Assembly: GCF_005484585.1 (NCBI RefSeq)
Contig: NZ_CP039435.1
Coordinates: 1,488,001 to 1,552,000 of the forward strand
Length of the DNA: 64,000 nt
Direction of reading: 5' to 3'
Source of the DNA: Brevundimonas sp. SGAir0440
Lineage (GTDB): Bacteria > Pseudomonadota > Alphaproteobacteria > Caulobacterales > Caulobacteraceae
The notes beneath the pieces are model-generated. The model was not told where the DNA came from, made no database searches, and worked only from the letters and a program-made list of their open reading frames with translations. Each line of letters starts with the position of its first letter. Position 1 is the first letter of the stretch. Below, piece by piece: positions 41,794 through 51,200 of this stretch. A program made the position numbers and the translations under genes.

Positions 41794-42314
41794 ATGACTG
41801 ACAAGACTCCGACCGCAGTTGCCGTCGCATCCTCCAATATCACTGTCGTTAAAGACTCTGACGGTCGCGAGCTTCATATCAAGAAGCTGAACACGCTCGA
41901 AGGCGCGAAGCTGACCCGCGCCTGTGGCGATGCCGCGTCCAACCAGCCTTATATGATCTACGCCACGCTGGCCGCCTCGGTTCGCCAGATTGACGACACC
42001 CCCATGCAGTTCCCGAAGTCCGTCGATCAGGTGGAATCCCTGATCGGCCGTCTGGACGACGCGGGCATGGAAGCCGTCGCCCGTTGGGCTGAAAGCCTCG
42101 CGCCGCAAAACCAAGATGATGTCTGGTCTGCGGCAAAAAACTAACCGGGAACGCCGAGCTTCGCGCAGCCCTGAACTGCGTCAGGAACGGCGTTCCCTAT
42201 CAAGAAGCAATGGAGTTGGACCCCGTTGAACTACTCGCCTTCGAACTGATCTTCGGAGAACTGGAAGGCGGCGAGTTCGATTGGTCAAGCAAGCGTTGGA
42301 AGCAAAAGGACTAA
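41794..42314 (+). CDS. Tail assembly chaperone with -1 ribosomal frameshift extension
   Basis: The zero-frame product is 116 residues (41794-42144), starting MTDKTPTAVAVASSNITVVK and containing LNTLEGAKLTRACGDAASNQ. Just before its stop the slippery heptamer A AAA AAC (42135-42141) lies exactly in phase. Slipping back one base continues into a frame reading KKLTGNAELRAALNCVRNGV, then PVELLAFELIFGELEGGEFD, to a stop at 42314. This gives a product of about 173 residues. In most tailed phages the two chaperone forms, made by frameshifting before the tape measure gene, coat the tape measure during tail assembly. The location here is as expected. Confidence 0.85.
42135..42141 (+). other. Programmed -1 frameshift site (A AAA AAC)
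   Basis: A canonical X XXY YYZ heptamer in phase with the chaperone frame (GCA AAA AAC TAA), placed immediately before the zero-frame stop. The following GGGAACGCCG... segment can pair with GGCGTTCCC about 45 bases later, giving a possible stimulatory structure. Confidence 0.85.
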
Positions 42315-42770
42315 ATGGGAACTCTACTCGGCTTTGCCGCTAAACTCGCAGCGATTCAGGGCGGTGCCCTGATCGCGCAGCAGCATGCGTTGAGTGAAGG
42401 CGCCAAGATCGTCCACGAAGAAGCGCAGGACCGTATCGGAACCTATCAGGCCGATGCTGGTCCTTTCGCTGCTTGGCCCACGCTGGCCCCGTCCACTATC
42501 GAAGAGCGTGTCCGCCAAGGCTACTCGGCCAGCGAGCCGCTGCTTCGCACTGGCGAAATGCGCGAGAGCCTCGAATGGAACGCCTCGCCTTTCGAAGCCA
42601 ACATCGGGTCGGACAGCCCGGTCGCCAAGGCTCAAGAACTCGGTGACGGCGAAGACCTACCGGCGCGTTCGTTCCTCGGGGGCGCCGCCTACACCAAGGA
42701 ACAAGAGGTCGTAGATAAGATCGGTCAGGAACTGGTCGCCGCCTACATCATCGGGAGCCTGATCCGATGA
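42315..42770 (+). CDS. Tail or virion morphogenesis protein
   Basis: The 151-residue product begins directly at the stop of the chaperone extension (TAAATG). It starts MGTLLGFAAKLAAIQGGALI and contains EGAKIVHEEAQDRIGTYQAD and FAAWPTLAPSTIEERVRQGY. It continues with PLLRTGEMRESLEWN, the segment pattern of HK97 gp10-like and Mu G-like virion morphogenesis proteins. It overlaps the tape measure ATG by four bases. Usually such proteins lie nearer to the head genes, so the placement here is slightly unusual. Confidence 0.65.
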   Translation: MGTLLGFAAKLAAIQGGALIAQQHALSEGAKIVHEEAQDRIGTYQADAGPFAAWPTLAPSTIEERVRQGYSASEPLLRTGEMRESLEWNASPFEANIGSDSPVAKAQELGDGEDLPARSFLGGAAYTKEQEVVDKIGQELVAAYIIGSLIR

Positions 42771-44764
42771 ACGTCTACGGCATCAACGTCCACATCGGCC
42801 TGACCGGCGGATTGTTCGCGGCCCTCGGCCCGATCATCGGCCGCATGGGCAACCTGAACAGCAAGATCGGCACGGTCACGTCGAGCTTGACGAAAATGCA
42901 GTCGGCTGGCCTCGGGCTGGCCGCCATCGGCGTCGGCGCGGCTGCTGCTGGCATCGGCATGGCCAAGGGCGCGCTGGCGATCAGCAACGCCGCCAATGAC
43001 CTGAACGCCGCCAAGACCCGACTGCTGACCGCCGGTATCGCCCCGGACATCGCAGCCCGCTACGTCAAGCAAGCCCGCATCCTGCGGACCTCGGCTCTCG
43101 GGGTCGCGTCTCACGAACGGGTTGGACTGATGAACGACCTTCACTCGGTCTTCGGTGATCCGAATGAAGCGATCCGTGCGTCACGCCCATACATGCAAGC
43201 TTTCGCGGCCTATCGCTTCCAAAACCGCGACGCGGACCCGGAAGGCAAAGGCTTCAACAATGCAGCCAAGGCCGTTGACCTCGGTGGCCGCGCAATCGCG
43301 GCCAACGGTGGCCTCGACGTTGCGAAGTTCCAAAGCGAACTGCGCTTGATGAACGCGATTTCGACCTACACCAACGGTCGCGTCACCCTGAATGACCAAT
43401 ACCTGTTCGCCCGTGGGGCGGGCATCGCCAACAAGGGCCTGACCCAAGACGGCTATCGCAATCTGGCTCCGCTGATGGAAGGCATGGGCGCCGAAAAGGT
43501 CGGCACCGCCTTGATGACGACCTTCCAAAACCTGATTGGCGGCTCGATGAAGCGCGGGGCTGTGAACCAGCTTGTCGGCGCGGGTCTGGTTGATCCGAAC
43601 ATGGTCCGCAACGTCGGCGCGGGATCGTTCGTGCTGGATCGTGGCGCGCTGAAGGGCACTGACCAGTTCCAGTCGGACCCGGCTGGATGGGTCCGCGACG
43701 TGCTGATGCCAGCCGCCTTCAAGTCGCAGGGGATCGGAGCCGACGCCAGCGCACAGCAGAAGAAGGATGCGATGATGAACTTCATCAGTCCGCTGAAGCT
43801 GGACCGCCGCGCCAAGGGCTTCCTGTCTGAAACTGCCTTCGGGATGATCGACGGGACGTGGGAGCGCGATGTGAAGAACATCCGCAACGCTGAAGGCGTG
43901 GACCCCTATTCGACCCACCTGAAGAACAGCCCGGCGGCGAACCAAGCCGCCCTCGGAACCGCATGGGGCGACCTGAAAGCAGCATTGGGCGAAGCCGCTG
44001 GCCCAGCCCTGATCCCGCTGATCCAGAACCTGACCATGGCGATCACCATGATCACCACATGGGCAGAGGCGAACCCGGAAGCCGTAGGCAACATCGTGAA
44101 GGGCCTCTTCATCTTCGGCGTGGCGTTGGCCGCCTTCGGGGTGGTGCTGGCTATCGTCGGCGTTGCGATCCTTGCCGTGACCTTCCCAATCGTGGGCACC
44201 GCCTTGGCCATTGCCGCTGGCGTCGCTGCGATTGTCGCTGCTGTCGCATGGCTGATGACGCTCGACTGGAAAGCCATCGGCCTCTTCGTGGTCCGTAAGT
44301 TCACTGAAATTCGCGACACCATTGGTCGTTGGATCGGCGGTTTCGTGACGTGGATGGCCGAACGGATCGCAGTGCTGAAGGCTATCATCGACAGCGTGCG
44401 CTCGGCCCTCTGGGACGGCATCAAACGTCTGTTCACGGGCCTTGGCGACTGGATCAAGAACCAGATGGCTGGCACCCCTGCGGCCACGGCTGAACAGCAG
44501 GAACGCAACCAGAGCATTCCCGGCAACACCATGCGGGGCAGGGGAGGCGTGCCGGATGCGGCGGGCGTGCTGCGTCCGTCCAGCTACGTCGGCCCGCCCC
44601 CGCGCAATGGCGGCGGACAAGTCATCCATACGACCGTCAACATGGACGGTCGCGCTATCGCAACGCAGGTGGACCGCCACCTTGCGTCGAACAACCGACA
44701 CAACACCGGCCCGACCGGTGGCGACCCCGGTCTGTCTTGGTCCGGGGCGGAAAGCTTCGCCTGA
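42767..44764 (+). CDS. Tape measure protein
   Basis: The 665-residue product sets tail length. The N-terminal Ala/Gly-rich hydrophobic helix (AGLGLAAIGVGAAAAGIGMA), the central part with VDLGGRAIAANGGLDVAKFQ, and the membrane-like segments near residues 440-500 (LFIFGVALAAFGVVLAIVGV) are typical. The C terminus (VIHTTVNMDGRAIATQVDRH) resembles tape measure ends in lambda-like and Mu-like phages. By the common rule of about 1.5 Å per residue, it suggests a tail near 100 nm. Confidence 0.9.
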   Translation: MNVYGINVHIGLTGGLFAALGPIIGRMGNLNSKIGTVTSSLTKMQSAGLGLAAIGVGAAAAGIGMAKGALAISNAANDLNAAKTRLLTAGIAPDIAARYVKQARILRTSALGVASHERVGLMNDLHSVFGDPNEAIRASRPYMQAFAAYRFQNRDADPEGKGFNNAAKAVDLGGRAIAANGGLDVAKFQSELRLMNAISTYTNGRVTLNDQYLFARGAGIANKGLTQDGYRNLAPLMEGMGAEKVGTALMTTFQNLIGGSMKRGAVNQLVGAGLVDPNMVRNVGAGSFVLDRGALKGTDQFQSDPAGWVRDVLMPAAFKSQGIGADASAQQKKDAMMNFISPLKLDRRAKGFLSETAFGMIDGTWERDVKNIRNAEGVDPYSTHLKNSPAANQAALGTAWGDLKAALGEAAGPALIPLIQNLTMAITMITTWAEANPEAVGNIVKGLFIFGVALAAFGVVLAIVGVAILAVTFPIVGTALAIAAGVAAIVAAVAWLMTLDWKAIGLFVVRKFTEIRDTIGRWIGGFVTWMAERIAVLKAIIDSVRSALWDGIKRLFTGLGDWIKNQMAGTPAATAEQQERNQSIPGNTMRGRGGVPDAAGVLRPSSYVGPPPRNGGGQVIHTTVNMDGRAIATQVDRHLASNNRHNTGPTGGDPGLSWSGAESFA

Positions 44765-45612
44765 TGTCTATCTCTTCCTTCCTCGCCGGAACGCAGATCA
44801 CTGTTCCGGCAATTGCCGATTTCGTCCCTGCGTCCACCGGCGGCGTCGCCCAACAGGCGCCAGCGGCTACGTCGCCTATGAGCCTCGGCGATTTCCATTT
44901 CACGGCCTTCGAAGTGCCCGAGAACATTCAGCACGGCATCAAGCAAATCACGGTGACGCACACCCTGATCGGCGGACGCCGCGTCGTGGATGCGATGGGG
45001 GCGAGCTACGACCCGATCAAATGGGATGGCATCCTGCTATCCGCCGATGCTGAAGACCGCCGCGACACCCTCAAGCGCATGGCTGCGTCAGGCCGCAACT
45101 ATACCCTGACGTGGGGCAACACCGCGCTCGACGTGGTGATTGAGGATGTCCAGTTCGATGAAAAGTCGGCGTTCCAAATCGCCTACGCCATCACCGTCTG
45201 CGTCCTCGAAACGGCTGTCACGGAAGCGGCCCAAGGGTCAGCCCTACAGGCCGCCACGACCGACTTGGGCAACGCTGTGGGCGTATCGGCCCCAACCGGC
45301 CTGACAGGCATCAGGGACAGCCTTTCGGGTGTCCTGAAAACCGCGCAGCAGGTCCGCAGCGGCACGGCCCAGATCGTCGGTGTGTGGAATGGTCTGAACG
45401 CCGCCAAGCACCAGATCGACAACGCCATGGCCGACGCCAACGGCGTCATCGGCGCCATCGGCTCCATCGGTTCGATCACCGAGAACACCAGCAACACCAT
45501 CAACGATCTTGAGCGGGCCTCAAACGCCTTCGAACGCCTCGCGCAGCTTGGAGCGACCGGCGGATATGTCGGTCGTGCAATCGTCAACGTAAGGGGTCTA
45601 ACCGGTTTTTGA
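44764..45612 (+). CDS. Baseplate/tail protein after tape measure (gpU-like or Mu gp43-like position)
   Basis: The 282-residue product starts at the ATG overlapping the tape measure stop (MSISSFLAGTQITVPAIADF). The segment GIKQITVTHTLIGGRRVVDA, then DTLKRMAASGRNYTLTWGNT and LDVVIEDVQFDEKSAFQIAY, fits the gpU-like tail fold. The C-terminal half is helical and low in complexity (IGAIGSIGSITENTSNTIND). It holds the position of Mu gp43 and P2 gpU. The exact family needs a profile search. Confidence 0.6.
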   Translation: MSISSFLAGTQITVPAIADFVPASTGGVAQQAPAATSPMSLGDFHFTAFEVPENIQHGIKQITVTHTLIGGRRVVDAMGASYDPIKWDGILLSADAEDRRDTLKRMAASGRNYTLTWGNTALDVVIEDVQFDEKSAFQIAYAITVCVLETAVTEAAQGSALQAATTDLGNAVGVSAPTGLTGIRDSLSGVLKTAQQVRSGTAQIVGVWNGLNAAKHQIDNAMADANGVIGAIGSIGSITENTSNTINDLERASNAFERLAQLGATGGYVGRAIVNVRGLTGF

Positions 45613-45652
45613 GCAAAACCGGCCTAATACGCGCTAATCTGGTCCTGTCAAA

Positions 45653-45658
45653 TAAATA
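45653..45658 (+). promoter_or_regulatory. TAAATA box upstream of the HNH endonuclease gene
   Basis: TCAAATAAATAGTTG lies 31 bases before the ATG and is followed by AAAAGGAGTG, a good ribosome binding site. The endonuclease thus has its own expression unit within the baseplate genes. Confidence 0.5.
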
Positions 45659-45689
45659 GTTGTGCACCACACAAAAGGAGTGCATAACA

Positions 45690-46187
45690 ATGACAAAAGA
45701 ACTCACTCAATCCCTACTGCAAGAATACCTTTCATACGACGAAAAGACTGGTGTATTCACTTGGTTGAAGTCGAACCGAAAAGGGAAGACGGCAGGGAAT
45801 ATAAACAATAACGGCTACATCCACATCGGACTGTGCGGACAAGCTTATCAGGCTCATCGGCTGGCATGGTTTTACGTTCACGGTGTGTGGCCAAAGGACG
45901 AAATCGACCACAAGGATCGCAACAGAGCCAACAACGCGATCAAGAACCTTCGCGAAGCAACGCGCACCCAAAACGCTTGGAACTCCGAAGCACAGGTCAA
46001 CAACAAGTCTGGCATCAAAGGTGTTCACCAGTGCAAGCGAACCAAAAAGTGGATCGCGTGGCTAATGCACAACAAGAAAAACACCCGCTTGGGATCGTTC
46101 AAGACCAAGGAAGAAGCAGCCGCCGCCTATCAAGGCGCCGCAACTCTCGTCTTCGGTCCTTTCGCCCGTTTCACGAAAGCAGCCTAA
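45690..46187 (+). CDS. HNH homing endonuclease with AP2-like DNA-binding domain
   Basis: The 165-residue product starts at the ATG at 45690. The HNH part has GYIHIGLCGQAYQAHRLAWF, GVWPKDEIDHKDRNRANNAI and KNLREATRTQNAWN, with H, D-H and N residues in the usual order. The end (SGIKGVHQCKRTKKWIAWLM, then RLGSFKTKEEAAAAYQGAAT) is an AP2-type DNA-binding unit. Free-standing homing endonucleases of this sort cut phage genomes lacking them and spread by repair. It is inserted between tail genes, with lower G+C than its neighbours, which fits recent arrival. Confidence 0.9.
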   Translation: MTKELTQSLLQEYLSYDEKTGVFTWLKSNRKGKTAGNINNNGYIHIGLCGQAYQAHRLAWFYVHGVWPKDEIDHKDRNRANNAIKNLREATRTQNAWNSEAQVNNKSGIKGVHQCKRTKKWIAWLMHNKKNTRLGSFKTKEEAAAAYQGAATLVFGPFARFTKAA

Positions 46188-46188
46188 T

Positions 46189-46371
46189 ATGAAGACCGTC
46201 ACTGTCTCGGGGACCAGCGTGTCCCGCATCGCCGCCAAAGAACTCGGGGACGCTCGCCAATGGGCGCGCATCATGGAAGCCAACGGCTTCTTTGACGCCG
46301 TGATCCGGGCGCCGACCAACGTCAAAGTCCCCGAGCGTGACGCGAACGCCCCAACGGTCCCGTCCACCTAA
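46189..46371 (+). CDS. Tail protein X-like small LysM protein
   Basis: The 60-residue product reads MKTVTVSGTSVSRIAAKELG, then DARQWARIMEANGFFDAVIR, ending in TNVKVPERDANAPTVPST. Size and pattern fit phage tail protein X, a single LysM-like unit found next to the baseplate hub gene. The stop TAA is the first part of the next TAAATA box. Confidence 0.7.
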   Translation: MKTVTVSGTSVSRIAAKELGDARQWARIMEANGFFDAVIRAPTNVKVPERDANAPTVPST

Positions 46372-46374
46372 ATA
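46369..46374 (+). promoter_or_regulatory. TAAATA box 4 nt before the start codon at 46379, overlapping a stop codon
   Basis: CCACCTAAATATTGGATG: the TAA ends the tail protein X gene and the ATG follows 4 bases after the box. Confidence 0.65.
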
Positions 46375-46378
46375 TTGG

Positions 46379-47554
46379 ATGGATGGGACCACAAGTCAGC
46401 TTGATTCAATCATCGTGCAGGGACGGGGGCCAGTCCTCCGTCGCCCGCGCGCTCGCGTGCTTATCAACGGCGAAGAACTACCCGGCTTGAAAGCCGCGAA
46501 TGTCCGCAAGAACAACTATTTCCACGCCGATACCTTCGACGTGTCTTTTGCTCTTTGGTTCGTCGGCGCCAAAGGGCCGTCGTGGTGGCTGGCTCAAGAT
46601 TCGGTCGATGTCGAAGTCCAAATGGGCAGGGAGCCGCAAGAGGGCGAGATTGCTTGGCGGACTGTCCTGAAGGGCAAGGTCGATGACATCGACATGACGT
46701 GGGGCAATGGCAGTCTGTCGCTGAAGGGCCGGGACAAGACCGCCCTGATGATCGACGCCAAGACCCGCGAAGCCTTCCACAACAAGACCGCTTCGGAAAT
46801 CGTGACGACGCTGGCTCAACGCCACGGCCTGACCGCCGACGTGACCGCGACCACGACGCGCGCTGGCACCTACTATGAGCGCGATCATGTGTCGGTGAAC
46901 AATGGCGAGTTCAGCCGTGCCCAGACCGAATGGGACACGATCACCTACCTCGCCCGGCAAGAGGGCTTCGACGCTTGGGTGTCAGGCGATACGCTCTTCT
47001 TCAAACCTCTGTCTGAAGATCGGTCAGAGGCGTTCGTCATCACGTTGGCCGAACCTGAACGCTCGGGACAGATGACCATCGCGGCACAGGCGAACGTCAA
47101 GAATTTCTCCCTGACCCGAAACCTCGCGCTGGCCAAGGACATCAAGGTCATTGTCCGGTCGTGGAACTCCAACCACGGCAAGCGGTATGAGGCCAAAACC
47201 GAGAGCAAGAAGCCCGCACGCGGTCGCAACGCCACCTCGGGCGGCGGTTCCGGCGATGATGTCACGGAATACCACTACACCTTCCCCAACCTGACACAGG
47301 CCGAAGCGCAGGTTCGTGCCAACAAGCTGCATGAACAGATCAGCCGTCAGCAGTGGACCATCGAGTTCGAACTTCCCGGCTCCCTCGGTCTGGACCCTCG
47401 CCAAAAGGTGACGATCCAAGGCATCGAGCGGGCACAGGACGAACTCTACTACGTCGATAGCGTCGATCTTGGCATGGACGCGAACGGCGGATGGACCATG
47501 CAGGTCCGAGCCAAAAACACGCCTGAACCCAATGGGGAGGCATCCCCGCAATGA
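46379..47554 (+). CDS. Baseplate hub protein (gpD / Mu gp44 / T4 gp27-like)
   Basis: The 391-residue product starts at the ATG at 46379 (MDGTTSQLDSIIVQGRGPVL). The order RARVLINGEELPGLKAANVR, VEVQMGREPQEGEIAWRTVL, KGKVDDIDMTWGNGSLSLKG fits gpD-like late control and hub proteins. ASEIVTTLAQRHGLTADVTA and EWDTITYLARQEGFDAWVSG also match. The hub trimer connects the tube to the baseplate. A Gly/Ser-rich loop is seen near residue 295. It overlaps the spike gene by four bases. Confidence 0.85.
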   Translation: MDGTTSQLDSIIVQGRGPVLRRPRARVLINGEELPGLKAANVRKNNYFHADTFDVSFALWFVGAKGPSWWLAQDSVDVEVQMGREPQEGEIAWRTVLKGKVDDIDMTWGNGSLSLKGRDKTALMIDAKTREAFHNKTASEIVTTLAQRHGLTADVTATTTRAGTYYERDHVSVNNGEFSRAQTEWDTITYLARQEGFDAWVSGDTLFFKPLSEDRSEAFVITLAEPERSGQMTIAAQANVKNFSLTRNLALAKDIKVIVRSWNSNHGKRYEAKTESKKPARGRNATSGGGSGDDVTEYHYTFPNLTQAEAQVRANKLHEQISRQQWTIEFELPGSLGLDPRQKVTIQGIERAQDELYYVDSVDLGMDANGGWTMQVRAKNTPEPNGEASPQ

Positions 47555-48180
47555 GCAACCAGCTTACAAACTCGGTCCTTGGCCGCGTCGCACAGCAGCA
47601 GCAGACACAGGGACAGCCTCGCGCTGGCACCGTCGCCAGCTACGACCCCAAAACCTTCCTTGCGAAGGTGATGATCGAACCGGATGGCATTCTGACGGGG
47701 TGGCTTCCGATCAGCACCGTGGCCGTAGGTTCCGGCGCCATGCGCGTCGCTCCAACGGTTGGCGATCAGTGCCTTGTCGTTCCCCAAGAGGGTGACAGCG
47801 GCTCGCTGGTCATCACCGGCTTCATTCATTCCCAATCGGCCCGTCCGCCGCAGAAAGCGGACAGCATCAGAGGCAACGAAGCCGAACTGAAATCTGGCGA
47901 AGGTTTGTGGGTGGGTCCGCGCGGACAGTTCGTCCGCATGAACGCTGACGGCTCGGTCCTGATGAAGGCCGACAAGATCAACCTTGAAGGCGACCTCCAC
48001 GTCACCGGCGACGTGACCGTTGAGGGTAAGGCGACCGTCGATGGCGATGTCACATCCAAGAGCGAGATTATCGACGTTGAGGGCAAGCTTTCCGATCTGC
48101 GTGAAAACTATAACAACCACCTTCACCCGACTGGTGGTGCTGGTTCCAAGTTCACACTGAAGACTACGAAACCAGACTAA
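47551..48180 (+). CDS. Baseplate spike protein (gpV / Mu gp45-like)
   Basis: The 209-residue product starts MSNQLTNSVLGRVAQQQQTQ. An OB-fold follows (GTVASYDPKTFLAKVMIEPD, then GWLPISTVAVGSGAMRVAPT and VGDQCLVVPQEGDSGSLVIT). The C-terminal part has repeated beta-helix turns (INLEGDLHVTGDVTVEGKAT). It ends with NNHLHPTGGAGSKFTLKTTK, where the H-X-H type motif is typical of the iron-binding spike tip. The spike pierces the outer membrane. Confidence 0.88.
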   Translation: MSNQLTNSVLGRVAQQQQTQGQPRAGTVASYDPKTFLAKVMIEPDGILTGWLPISTVAVGSGAMRVAPTVGDQCLVVPQEGDSGSLVITGFIHSQSARPPQKADSIRGNEAELKSGEGLWVGPRGQFVRMNADGSVLMKADKINLEGDLHVTGDVTVEGKATVDGDVTSKSEIIDVEGKLSDLRENYNNHLHPTGGAGSKFTLKTTKPD

Positions 48181-48205
48181 TCAGCAGGGTCTTTAGCCGT
48201 CCCGA

Positions 48206-48211
48206 TAAATA
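48206..48211 (+). promoter_or_regulatory. TAAATA box 5 nt before the start codon at 48217
   Basis: GTCCCGATAAATATTGGGATG: the box ends 5 bases before the ATG of the largest fibre gene. Confidence 0.65.
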
Positions 48212-48216
48212 TTGGG

Positions 48217-51200
48217 ATGGCTACCAAGATCAAAAAAACTAACGGTGACGTGCTTGTCACGATCCCCGAAGGCGAAATCGACGCTTCGGCAACTCCCCTT
48301 GAACTGATCGGGGAGGGCGCCGAAGACTGGATCGTGGCCATGAACCAGAATTGGGTTCGGAGCCTCGAAAACTTCGCAGGATCGACCCCGCCGGTAGCCC
48401 CGCTTTTGGGTCAGTTCTGGTTCGATACGGCGACGCGCACCGTCAAGTTTTGGGACGGGGACGAATGGCTGTTCCTGAATGGCCGATCCGAATCCACCGG
48501 AGACGACGCAGAGGATGTCGGCGTTCCTTCCGAGGAAGGCGGCGCCGGGATTGATCAAACGATCCTCGACGCAATCGAAGCGGCGAAGGTTGAGATCGAA
48601 GCCGCGCTGGCTGAAGGCCAACGCCTCTACGAAGAGCGCGAACGTCTGGCCGCCGACGCCCGCGCTGCGGCGGAATCTCTGCTGCTTGATGGCCAAGACC
48701 TGCTGAACGACCGCGTTGATGACGCCTTCGCTCAACTTGCGCTGGTCGATCCTCTCTCCGGGTCCATCGGTGAACGGGTTATCCAGCACCAACAGGCGAT
48801 TGATGGCCAAGCCATCCTGATCGCTGCTGTCGAGAGCGTGGCGGACAACGCCAACGCGGCGGTTCAGTCTCTGTCGCAAGCTATCACGGACGCGGATTAT
48901 GCGACCGCTGAAGACCTGACGGTTGTCCGTTCGGCTCTCGAAGACGACTTGGCTGCAACGAACGCACAGGTGTCTTTCCTCGCCAACACCGTCAGCGGCG
49001 GCAACGGCTCTATCTCAACCCTGATCGAAGGTGTCCGCACGGATTTCGAGGCGGCCGACGCCGACCTTACGTCCGAAATCTTCGAATTGCGTCAGACCAC
49101 CACGACCGCGACCGAAGCGGCGGCGGATCGTCTCGACCTGATCGAATCCGACATCAACACGCCGACGACTGGCCTGAAGGCCAAGGTTCTGTCGCACACC
49201 ACCACGCTGGCCGACCTGAACACCAACAAGGTCAGCATCGGCGACTTCCAAATCCTCGAAGCGAAGGCTGTCGCAAAGGCCAAGACCTACGTCGGCACGA
49301 CCCTGCCCACCAACGTCCCGGCGGGCCCGCTCACGGCGGGGGACATCTTCTACAAGACCAACGAGAACAACCGCGTCTACCGCTGGTCTGGCACCGCGTG
49401 GGCGCCGGTCGATGACACGCGGTCACCGACCTTCGTGGCCGCAACTGCCCCGGCGGCCGGTGTCTCGCGCCTTGGCGACCTGTGGGTGAAGACCCCGGAA
49501 AAACTGCTTTACCGCTTCGACGGGACGAACTGGATTAAGTTCGAAGACCCGCGCGTGGGGCAGGTGGTCGCGACCGTCCAGAGCCACACCGATGTTATCG
49601 CAGACCTGCCGAACAACTACGCTGGCGCCACGGTCTTCAACCAGATCAAGAGCGAGGTTGAGGGCGCCCGCAACGGCAAGCCTAATCTCGCCGCCGAAAT
49701 CGGAAACGTCCGTCAGGTCATCACGGATGGCCTGAACTTGAAGGCTTCGGCCGCTGATCTGAACCTTCTGAAAGCCGAAGTGGAAGGGGCGCGTAACGGC
49801 TCGGCCAACCTGTCGGCCCAACTGCTGGCGATGCGAACGGCAACGTCAGATGGCCTTGCTTTGAAGGCGACTGCGACCGAGGTGAACAACATTCGCACGG
49901 AGGTCAGCGACGCCCGAAACGGCTCGCCCACATTGACCGCCCAACTGACAAGCATGCGAACCGCCACGTCTGATGGCCTCGCGCTGAAGGCGTCAGCGTC
50001 GGAGTTCGGTCAGATCAAAGCCGAGGTCGAAGGCGCCCGAAACGGGTCTGCGAACCTAAACGCACAGCTTCAGACCATGCGAACTGCCACGTCGGACGGC
50101 CTCGCGCTCAAGGCGACGGCGACCGAGGTCAACACGATCCGCGCCGAGATGGTGAATGCCCGAAACGGCAAAGCCAACCTATCCGCAGAACTGACCAGCA
50201 TGCGGACGGCCACGTCCGATGGTCTGGCTGGCAAAGCTGCGGCCACGCGCGTCGATGCTCTCGAAGTTGCTGCTCGCTCTCTTCCAAACTTGATCCGCAA
50301 CGGCGATTTCGCCCGTGGGATTTCAGATTGGGGCAAAGACCAAGCCGGGACTTTCGGGAGCTACCAACACGCTGCTCTCGGAACCATTGGCTACATGAAC
50401 GGTCCCGATTATGCATATACCGCTACATATCCGGTAGTTGCTGGCGATCCCTTGAGCGTGTCGTTTGAAGGGGATCGCGGGGGCGGCGATGGTTCTGTGT
50501 GTCTCCAATGGTTGCCTGATTATATCAGCAGCGCAGCCGTGGCGATCCCGGCTGTCTGGGGTGTCCGCGCCAAACTTGAAAACGTCATCGCACCGCCCGG
50601 CGCGACCGGTTTCCGGGTGGTAGTCCGTCGCGGCACGGCCAGTCACATCCACTTCACTCGTTTTAAGGTCAACTACGGATCAGCCGCGACCAACTGGTCC
50701 GACGAAGGCACAGTCATCGCGACTAATGCCCGGATCACCAACGCTGAAAATGTGATCCTCGACCTGCCAAACAACTACGCTGCGGCTGCGTCCTTCAACC
50801 AGATCAAGAGCGAGGTCGAAGGCGCCCGCAATGGCAAGCTGAACCTCGGGGCTGAAATCAGCAGCGTTCGCCAGACCGTCACGGACGGGCTGAACCTGAA
50901 AGTTGATGCCACCGAATACAACACGCTGAAGGCCGAAATCACGAACGCTCGGAACGGTAAGCCGTCCGTGTCCGCGCTGCTGGCCGATATGCGTCAGGCC
51001 ACTGTCGATGGCGACAACGCTGCTGGTCTGCGTCTGAATAGCATGGAAGCGGCCACGCGCTCGCTCCCCAATCTGATCAAGAACGGCGACTTTACGAACG
51101 GTCTGACGAGGTGGGAGCGTGATGGCGCGGGACCAGCCAGCGACATCGGGACTTACTATCACAACACCCTTGGGACTATCGGCTGGATCAAGGGCGCGGT

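Noticed and set aside
49640..50270. Repeat array as a CRISPR or DNA iteron set
   Set aside because: Units are 123 bp, in frame, without spacers, and encode regular fibre repeats.
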